NCBI RefSeq assembly: GCF_009870125.1
Contig: NC_046683.1
Coordinates: 59,287,869 to 59,351,868, forward strand
DNA from: Drosophila pseudoobscura
Lineage: Eukaryota > Arthropoda > Insecta > Diptera > Drosophilidae
Length of the DNA stretch: 64,000 bases
Direction of reading: 5' to 3'
Shown here: piece after piece, positions 57,401-64,000 of the stretch
Layout of the letters: each line of letters opens with the position of its first letter
How positions within the stretch are numbered: the first letter of the stretch is position 1
Made by a program: the position numbers and the translations under genes
The notes under the pieces: generated by a model
Seen by the model: the letters and a program-made list of their open reading frames with translations, nothing else
The model's database searches: none
Told to the model about the DNA's origin: nothing

Positions 57401-57990
57401 GAATCCTGGCTGGCTTCCTCGACAGGAGCGTCCGCAAGAGGAGCCTCAGTGGCAACCTCTTCAGATGGGGGCAGATAATCGTTGGCGATCTCGGAGACAT
57501 CACGACGCTGGCGGTACTTCAGGCGACGCACGGTCTTATACTGGTATCCATCAGCAGCGAGAACAGCGGAATCCTGGCTGGCTTCTTCGACGGGAGCTTC
57601 CTCAAGAGGAGCCTCGGTGACAACCTCCTCGGATGGGGGCAGATATTCGTTGGCGATCTCGGACACATCCCGACGCTGGCGGTACTTCAGGCGACGCACG
57701 GTCTTGTAGCGGTATCCATCCTCTCCCACGACAGCCGAGTCTTGGGCGATCTCTCCGAGGGGAGCATCGAGGGCAACTTCCTCTGCTGGCGGGACGTAAT
57801 CGTTCACGATCTCGGAGACGTCGCGACGGTGCCTGGCTTGTTCGACAGGAATCACTGCAGCCGTCGCGGCGGCAATGAAGATGCACGCAATGAAAAGTTT
57901 CTGCAATGAGTAAGGAATTGAAATGTGTGTGCTTGGAGATAGGTAGGAAGTAGTCCTGGTAGATTCTCCTGGGGTTGGGATATTCACCAT
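54469..57990 (-). CDS. Secreted tandem GYR/YLP-repeat protein, about 1,144 aa, 20 units
   Basis: Exon 1 is the ATG alone (57990-57988, donor GTGAAT). An 87-nt intron follows (57987-57901, acceptor CATTGCAG). Exon 2 runs 57900-54469. The product begins M+KLFIACIFIAAATAAVIP, a clean signal peptide. Ignoring the intron gives 1,173 residues with a poor N terminus. After RHRR comes one divergent unit and then 19 units of 56 residues. Each unit has DVSEIAN(E/D)YLPP (YLP motif), an acidic Glu/Ala/Pro stretch, and GYQYKTVRRLKY (GYR motif), and ends RQRR. These two motifs are known from insect, mainly Drosophila, secreted proteins of unknown function. The R-X-R-R at every boundary matches furin-type processing, so a polyprotein giving about 20 peptides is possible. 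The units are nearly identical even at silent sites, so copy number probably varies. Confidence 0.93.
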   Translation of the reverse strand: MVNIPTPGESTRTTSYLSPSTHISIPYSLQKLFIACIFIAAATAAVIPVEQARHRRDVSEIVNDYVPPAEEVALDAPLGEIAQDSAVVGEDGYRYKTVRRLKYRQRRDVSEIANEYLPPSEEVVTEAPLEEAPVEEASQDSAVLAADGYQYKTVRRLKYRQRRDVSEIANDYLPPSEEVATEAPLADAPVEEASQDSAVLAADGYQYKTVRRLKYRQRRDVSEIANEYLPPSEKVVTEAPLEEAPVEEASQDSAVLAADGYQYKTVRRLKYRQRRDVSEIANDYLPPSEEVATEAPLADAPVEEASQDSAVLAADGYQYKTVRRLKYRQRRDVSEIANEYLPPSEEVVTEAPLEEAPVEEASQDSAILAADGYQYKTVRRLKYRQRRDVSEIANDYLPPSEEVATEAPLADAPVEEASQDSAVLAADGYQYKTVRRLKYRQRRDVSEIANEYLPPSEEVVTEAPLEEAPVEEASQDSAILAADGYQYKTVRRLKYRQRRDVSEIANEYLPPSEEVVTEAPLEEAPVEEASQDSAVLAADGYQYKTVRRLKYRQRRDVSEIANDYLPPSEEVVADAPVEEVPVEEASQDSAVLAADGYQYKTVRRLKYRQRRDVSEIANEYLPPSEEVATEAPLADAPVEEANQDSAVLAADGYQYKTVRRLKYRQRRDVSEIANDYLPPSEEVVADAPVEEVPVEEASQDSAVLAADGYQYKTVRRLKYRQRRDVSEIANDYLPPSEEVVADAPVEEVPVEEASQDSAVLAADGYQYKTVRRLKYRQRRDVSEIANEYLPPSEEVVTEAPLADAPVEEANQDSAVLAADGYQYKTVRRLKYRQRRDVSEIANDYLPPSEEVVADAPVEEVPVEEASQDSAALAADGYQYKTVRRLKYRQRRDVSEIANEYLPPSEEVVTEAPLEEAPVEEASQDSAVLAADGYQYKTVRRLKYRQRRDVSEIANDYLPPSEEVVADAPVEEVPVEEASQDSAVLAADGYQYKTVRRLKYRQRRDVSEIANDYLPPSEEVVADAPVEEVPVEEASQDSAVLAADGYQYKTVRRLKYRQRRDVSEIANDYLPPSEEVATEAPLADAPVEEASQDSAVLAADGYQYKTVRRLKYRQRRDVSEIANEYLPPSEEVVTEAPLEEAPVEEASQDSAVLAADGYQYKTVRRLKLRHRRAL
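54484..57700 (-). repeat. Coding 168-bp tandem array, 19 full units
   Basis: The unit is 168 bp (56 codons). Three subtypes differ in the variable middle: A (VTEAPLEEAP, mostly with NEY), B (ATEAPLADAP, mostly NDY) and C (VADAPVEEVP, NDY). From the N terminus the order is A B A B A B A A C B C C A C A C C B A, with hybrid units at positions 10 and 13. The alternating start suggests past amplification of a two-unit block, with later unequal exchange. Confidence 0.9.
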
Positions 57991-58070
57991 TTTGAGTATA
58001 GATCTCCAAGCTAATTGTTTTATCGATGGAATCTATGGGTCGAATGATTAATAGTCGCAATTTGTCGGCA

Positions 58071-58078
58071 TATTTATA
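58071..58078 (-). promoter_or_regulatory. TATA box of the GYR/YLP gene
   Basis: TATAAATA on the minus strand, about 80 bp upstream of the start codon. A TCATTCG initiator-like site lies about 35 bp downstream of it. A focused TATA promoter suits a stage- or tissue-specific secreted protein. Confidence 0.8.
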
Positions 58079-58950
58079 CGCTCTAATGTTTGCCAAGCGG
58101 CGTGGCGCGGCGCGGCTCTGCTCGGCGCTCGCATAAAACCAAACAATGACCGGCACTTTGTTTGCCAGCAAACAGCAACGGAAACCGAATCGGAATCCGA
58201 TTTCGACTCCGACTCCGAATGGAACCGATACCAAAACGGTAACAAAAGCAGCAATCCCAGCAGAGCTTTGGTGTGGCTTCGATGGATTTGCAAGCCCAAG
58301 CTCCAACATGCGCCACTCAAGCCTTCAAGTGCCCAAGTGTTCCCCCAACAGCCTCCGTCTCGTCTTGGACTCTGCCTCAGCATCAGCTGGGAGCTGTGGT
58401 TCGGCCCGACCGTGCATTCCGCCGCTTGGGCAGAGGGGCTACTATTCGATGATTGCCCAGTGCGGAACTAAACGCTCCGCTCCACTCCACGTTTCGCTTT
58501 CATTTTCGTTTCGTTCACATTGTTTTGGTTACCTTTTGTCGTTCGTTGCTTCGAATGTTTTCACGGTCAAGTGCGAGCATCGAGCAGTGAGCATCGGTCA
58601 CTCTTAACAAGATCTAATGCAAAAAATATACAACAAATAATAATATTCGAATATTTTAATGACAGGCGTAAGTATTTGGCGTCGGTCCACACACACACAC
58701 ACACATCTTTTATTAATAGCTCCGAACATTAATTTCTCAAGTGTGGCTATCGGTAATTTGCGTACTACTCGCACAGCAAGCAGTTCAACGAACTGCTCAA
58801 GATTGACGGCTGAGAAAAGGTCGCTCGCACGCTTTTTTGTAGTTCTGGCTCTGGCACGGGTAGCACGTTCCATTCGTAACTGTTGTGGCTGTGAAGGCAA
58901 ACCGAGCCAGATCTTCAAGTTTAGACAATGAACTGCAGGTTTCATCTACG

Positions 58951-59240
58951 CACTGCTTGATCAATTTTTATCATGGGCAAAACGACCCAAACGCACTGCT
59001 TGATCTCTTTCCTCTGCAGGAGTAAGCGAACCGTTCATTCGGGTTTCACCAATAAACTGCTTAATCGATTGCTTCTGAAAGGGAAAATGAACCAACTACG
59101 CACTGCTTGATCGATTGCTCATGCATAAAGCGAGAAATTGACCAGCTAGAACTGGCTTGTTTCCTTTCTTGTTGAAGTGCTTATAATTTCAAAGCAAATG
59201 GAACGAAACCTCCATGTTTCAGCGGTGCACTGCTTGCACC
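58951..59240 (+). repeat. Cluster of five degenerate copies of CACTGCTTGATC
   Basis: Copies start near 58951, 58994, 59055 (AACTGCTTAATC), 59101 and 59228 (CACTGCTTGCAC). The first and fourth share the longer CTACGCACTGCTTGATC. Spacings are 43, 61, 46 and 127 bp. This may be a decayed tandem array or a cluster of binding sites. Confidence 0.6.
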
Positions 59241-59604
59241 CTTTACTCTGAAGCCAAATCGAACCAAATCTTTTGCCAATATACTGCACGTAGACTGAGA
59301 TGATATGAGATGATGAAGGAGTCCTATTTCCGGAGGCAGCTTCACCAGGGTCTTTTTGGGAGATATCGATTAAGAGGGCTTCGGCAAAGGACCTTTCTCC
59401 TCATCAGAGGCTAAGTCGTCCGGATCGAGATTCGGATGCTCCTAGATGCTTCTGGTCTAAGAAACCATCCAGTCCATTCATGTCTAGTGCCATACGGCCA
59501 TAAGAAACATTAGGTGCTCAGACATGTAATTTTTTACGGTGCAGAGTCATCCAGCTTTATTTAGTGTATTTTTAAATGCTGTCGACTGCTTTCTTCTTTC
59601 AATG

Positions 59605-59797
59605 TTATCGATGTTGCCCCCGTTGATTTAATCGAAGTGTTGAATTTCTGTTCAGCAGTTTTGTTTTTATTTTCTCTGTACTTATGTAATTACCACCAGA
59701 TTATATTGTGAATCTCAATTTGAATGAATTCAGGATTGATCTTAACAAAAGCGCCACATCGATATCTGATCACAGCCACATCTCGATAATGTTATCG
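59605..59797. promoter_or_regulatory. Cluster of CGATA/TATCG sites
   Basis: TATCGAT at 59606-59612, ATCGATATC near 59758-59766, CGATA at 59784-59788 and TATCG at 59793-59797. Grouped CGATA motifs are recognised by BEAF-32, and TATCGATA by DREF, so an insulator or housekeeping promoter element is possible. Confidence 0.35.
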
Positions 59798-61173
59798 TAG
59801 CAAACACCACGCGGAGGAGTAGTGTCCTTCTAATCAGCTAATTGTCAAGCAAAACAACAGCCCAGTTAGAGGAGAGCTTGGTGTTTGGTGCTCGGTGCTC
59901 GGTGCTTGGTACTTGGTGCTCGGGTAATAAAGTATATCCTGTTAACCCTGCCAAGCAGCAAAGATATCAAAGATTTCTCTGAAAATATGCTGCACAAGCA
60001 TCGGCGGCAGGGGGATGGGTGCAGAAATCAACAACAGCTTACAAGTTCTGGGCATGTTATGCGCTGCCGAAAAACTTTGGCTATGAAATTCATAAACTTG
60101 GCAAAACAAGCAGCTTGTTCATCCGAAAGGAGCGGAGCAAGCAGGAGGGGCAGGCACAGACACGGACCGGGGGGAGGAGCGGGGTAGGGAGTCACAGTTC
60201 GCAGTTAAAACTTTTCACAAATCATGCATATGATTTTTTTGGGCACTTTTACTTTGGCGCAAGGACTAATTAAAGGACAAAATTGGGTAAGTTTTTCCTG
60301 GGCTTCAAGAGTCATCTCATCTTAAGGTTGCGTGCCCCAATGTGTGTCAAGTGGCAGTAAGTGCAAAACAAAACAAATGGAGTGTGCAATCTGCTGTAAA
60401 CAACCATAAATTCTGCGAGCTCCTTCGTTGCTGCCAGGGGAACCAGCCGAACTATCGCCATCATAAAGAGGGCCACAACCAGGCCCAGGCGTCCCGTCTC
60501 CCCATCCGATGCCCAAGAACCATCCAAGAACCATCCAAGAACCAGCACCATCTTTATCGCAATCATTCACATCGCCACTTGTGAAATCATGGCAGGCCAC
60601 CGCCGAGAGATGAGTATGCGTATATTTTTGGTACTGCCGGGCGGCAGGAGGAACTACGAAGTATGAAGTAGGAATGAGAGAAGGAACCGGAGCATGAACA
60701 TCCTACGACACATTATAATATATATAAACGATGTTTCATGACAATCAATTTGTTACAATTCAATAGACACACTCGGTATGGTTCCATATATGTTGTGTTG
60801 TGTTGTGCTCTCATTTATGTGATTATTTGATTTGTGTTCTGACGTTGACATTCATACGAACACAACAGAACAGGCATAAACCCAGCCGTACAGAATACCG
60901 ACTAGAAAACAGTCCAGAGCTGTGTGGAATCAGTGCCCGACCGAAGCTGCTCTCCTCCTCGCATAACGAATTTTATGAACTAGAAAGTATCATTAATTTA
61001 ATACGCATTCGCATACGCAAACAAGCACATTGATAGGCGAGTGGGAGGGGTGTATGATAAGTGTGTGTATATGTGGGTATATGGTTACTGAAATGTGGGA
61101 TCTGTGGCATGATGCGGCCGTTAGTTATGCTCTTGATCATTGTAATGTAAATATGGAAACGGCACTCGCTCGC

Positions 61174-61221
61174 TGTCCCGTCCCGTCCCGTCCTGTCCTG
61201 TCCTGTCCTGTCCCGTCCTGT
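61174..61221. repeat. GTCCC/GTCCT pentanucleotide repeat
   Basis: About nine units, GTCCC first and then GTCCT, with a GTCCC unit returning near the end. Confidence 0.88.
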
Positions 61222-63344
61222 GGTCCCTGGCCCTGGCCGCGTGCTATCATAAATAAACATTCGACACAAACACAATAAATGTCAAAAAGTTTCGCCATTA
61301 TCCGCTTGCCAGTTAATGTCCTTGTCGTTGTCATCGTCCTCGTCGTCGTCGTCTTGAAAGCATACAGCGCTTTATTATTTTAATGATTCTGCAAGTGGAG
61401 AAAGAGAGGGCCCATCCTGTCAGCACTATGGGGTCTGTCCCTGTCCCTGTCCTGGCCATATCCCAGGCCTGGCCCTGCTCTACGTCCTGTGGCATTGTGT
61501 TTACATTTGTAATTCAATTCGCGACCAACCGCTTCCCCCGTAGCCACCCGAAAAACTCCACCATCTCCAGCTACAGCTCCACGGCTACAGCGGTTCTGTG
61601 GCTCCGGCTCTGGCTGTGGCTCTGTCCGCTGGTTATTATTTTACATGTCGTTCGCTGGTTCACTATAATTTATTAGCAATTTGCATAATTTTCTTTCATA
61701 AAGCATTGCCACTGCTCTCCGGGCTCCGTGCTCCGTGCTCCGCGTTCCGGGCCCTCTGCTCCGCTCCGCTCCGCTCCGCTCTCCATTCGCTTTTAATGCT
61801 GACATCGCGCCGCGTCCGTCAACTCTTTTGGTCCAGTGTTATGCAAATGTGTCGCCTCGTAATATCCATGAGTTCTGCCCAGTTTACGGTTATGCTCGAT
61901 CGTTATCAATGCTACACTTTGTGGCCCGATTATTGTTGTTGCTTGTTTTTGCTGCTCGTTCACTGAATCTCTGAATACATCTCGAAATTTGCATTCACAG
62001 CTGCTGCCAATCGACAGATGTAGAGAGTTCAAGCGAAGGTCTCCGAGATCGCAGAGGCAGCAGCTGCCAGTAAATGTTGGATTTCGATGGGTAAATATGT
62101 CCAGGATCCCAGAAGGCCTCATGCTACTAAATGAGACACGTTTCTTAGACCAAGAAATATCTTCATGAAATATCTGGAGCATGAAAGATACATGTATGTG
62201 TGTGCCCCTGCTCGGACATTCGTTCAGAGTATCCTTTCGGATTCTTCACTTAAATAAATAATAAATAAAATCAAGAGCCAAAAGACAAAGGATCCGATGT
62301 ATCATTTCCCCAAGCTGATTTCCTCTCATTATCCTAATGAAAATCGTTGAATTTTCAGCATCCCATCGCCTCGCATCGCATCGTCGCTCCGCAGCAGCAG
62401 CGGCAGCAGCAGCAGCAGCATCTCTGAACTCTGAACAAACAAAGAACGAAACGAAAGTATCTTTATTATCTTTTAGCACTTCAGGAATTGTTTTTATTTT
62501 TCCTGCACTTTTCTGCTCTTTTCTGCTGTTTTCCTGCTTTTTCTTCTGCTGAACTTTTGGCTGCATAAACAATTAAAAATTAATTTTAAAACTTTGCCCA
62601 AAGATAAATGCAGGATGAGGGGAAGGAGCCCAGGGAGGAACCAAGGAGTGAAAGGCAGCAGCCCAAGGATCGAGATCCAGTTAGCTCATTAAACCCGCCA
62701 CATGGTCTTGCGGTTGTGTCTGGGGCAACTTTCCGATTGCCAGAGTCCCAGAGACCCGGACTCTGGGCATCATTATGTAATCTGTGGGGGCAAGCATCTG
62801 CTTTGAAGTCAATGAAACTAAGCGAAAACTATTTAAAATACAATTTAGTGCAAATCAATCGACAATGGATGGGTTTTGCAATTAGGCACCCCAACAAAAC
62901 AGAGCACAGAGTGGCAGTGTGGCATAGTGGCAGAGGGGCAGAGTGGCAGCCACAACCGCATGCATACTTACGAGCACACAAACACCCTCTATAGTCGCTT
63001 TATATATAGAGACAGAGTCAACGTTATTTCATAAACACGCTCAAGTGATTTGGCAAACTTATGCCTGATTGGCCCCGTAGTCCCGTGGCTCCAGCCACAG
63101 GCTCAAGCCCCAATTGCTAACCCGAAGGCATCAAGCCCGAAGTCCCCAAACCCAAAACGAGAGACCAAAGCCCAAAGCCCAAAGACTGAGACAGAGAGAG
63201 ATTCTCTCTGTTTATTTGGCTGTCTGTTTGCCCTGACGGGGCAAAGGTCTCCGGGAGACAGGGAGACAGGGAGTCCGGGAGCTCCACTGTTTGACTTGAA
63301 GGTATTAGAAACTAATTTGTACAGCAGCCAAAGCAGCCGCAACG

Positions 63345-63386
63345 ACAGTACAGTAGAGTACAGTACAGTACAGTACAGTAGAGTAG
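63345..63386. repeat. CAGTA pentanucleotide repeat
   Basis: CAGTA repeated about seven times, with GAGTA variants at both ends. Confidence 0.88.
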
Positions 63387-63519
63387 GAGAGTGGAGGAGT
63401 GCCGGAGGATCAGAAGAGCATCTCGGGGCAAAGCTAACCAGGATACAAACAGCAATTGTTTGCCTGCTGTCCATCCATCTATCCATGCTAGGCTTTGGCC
63501 TTAGTTGGCCATCCACTTT

Positions 63520-63547
63520 GGTCGGTCGGTCGGTCGGTCGGTCGGTC
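63520..63547. repeat. GTCG tetranucleotide repeat
   Basis: Six to seven uninterrupted GTCG units followed by TCTTTCGCTG. Confidence 0.88.
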
Positions 63548-64000
63548 TCTTTCGCTGTTTTCGGGTTGGGCTTTGAGCCCCTTTGTACAGGCCCAAGACA
63601 ATAAGTAAAAAATCCAAAGGCAGGCCAGGCCAGGCCAGGCCAAATCCTTAACAATAGCTGGAACAGCAACAACAGATGGCTAAATCATATGCCTTGCCTC
63701 CACTCCGAGAAACAACAAAAAGGGGGGCGACATAGACAGACAAAAAGGACACACCAGTCTCGTCTCGGTTTTTAAGTCGCTTGCGGCTTAAATTTTCTTA
63801 AATGTTACATTGTCTCTGGCAACGACAACGGCAACGGCAACGGCAACGACACAGAGACGGCCACCTGCCTCTGTCGACCCGGACATGCCATCGCTTTTTA
63901 TGGTTTAACTAAACAATCTTCTCATGAGTAAATATTTTCGGTCATATTTTGCCATCCAGCAGATGCAAAACTTTACAATGAAGTTGGCTCTGGGATGCTG

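Larger units (their letters stand above)
58100..64000. other. Intergenic DNA, no gene recognised
   Basis: The upstream flank of the GYR/YLP gene comes first. Then I see a degenerate repeat cluster (58951-59240), a CGATA-type cluster (59605-59797) and simple repeats (61174-61221, 63345-63386, 63520-63547). Reading frames are short. The minus-strand frame at 58604-58945 has a moderately protein-like middle but no splice context that I trust. Confidence 0.5.

Noticed and set aside
54484..57909. A 1,141-codon open frame on the plus strand across the GYR/YLP gene
   Set aside because: The 168-bp repeat is a multiple of three and its antisense reading happens to have no stops, so one open unit copied 19 times makes a long antisense frame. 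The minus strand has the signal peptide, splice site, TATA box and poly(A) signal.
58604..58945. A 113-codon minus-strand frame with a helical-looking segment
   Set aside because: It ends in a CA-repeat reading (CVCVCV) and has no convincing start or exon neighbours.
1..64000. CRISPR arrays, bacterial operons or phage-like defence systems
   Set aside because: The sequence is animal nuclear DNA with spliced genes. The tandem arrays are minisatellites or coding repeats, without spacer diversity or cas genes.

Overview
This window is Drosophila nuclear DNA, most likely from the obscura group. It contains an essentially complete cytoplasmic dynein heavy chain gene, Dhc64C. The predicted product is 4,641 residues, against about 4,639 that I recall for D. 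melanogaster. The gene has short introns with consensus GT..AG ends, and the surrounding DNA is rich in CA, GA and pentanucleotide repeats typical of fly genomes. Dhc64C lies on Muller element D. The species call within Drosophila is inference. All coding genes here are eukaryotic and most are spliced, so the exon joins below were read by eye from splice consensus and reading frame.

Layout, left to right. 1-4615: no gene recognised. 4616-6775 (-): a six-exon secreted leucine-rich-repeat protein. 7560-10040: a fold-back-like mobile element with tandem-repeat arms and four 320-bp internal repeats, followed by an 82-bp minisatellite. 10660-11814 (-): an intronless malate/lactate (Ldh2-type) dehydrogenase paralogue whose conserved histidines are gone. 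11994-30417 (-): Dhc64C, 13 coding exons per transcript, with two alternative exons for the start of the microtubule-binding domain and a candidate 27-nt microexon. 30783-33563 (+): mitochondrial leucyl-tRNA synthetase, divergent from Dhc64C across about 365 bp. 33922-37980 (-): a long low-complexity protein with a leucine-rich-repeat core like LRRC49. 38-42.4 kb: no gene recognised. 42396-43957 (-): a newly reconstructed two-exon gene for a 137-residue coiled-coil protein of unknown family. 44-54.3 kb: noncoding, dense in simple repeats. 54469-57990 (-): a secreted protein of 20 tandem GYR/YLP units, each bounded by an R-X-R-R dibasic site. 58-64 kb: noncoding, with a degenerate repeat cluster and a CGATA cluster.

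The strongest candidates for something unusual are these. (1) The GYR/YLP gene reads like a polyprotein that proprotein convertases could cut into about 20 near-identical peptides of roughly 52 residues. (2) Tandem, frame-locked alternative exons in Dhc64C swap the stalk/microtubule-binding-domain entry segment. (3) A retrogene-like dehydrogenase has lost its family's conserved histidines while keeping a full open frame. (4) The fold-back element carries an exact 320-bp array.

The genes do not form a pathway. Dhc64C (microtubule motor) and LeuRS-m (mitochondrial translation) are housekeeping genes with a shared promoter region. The LRRC49-like protein may act on microtubules by homology. The GYR/YLP and small LRR proteins are secreted.
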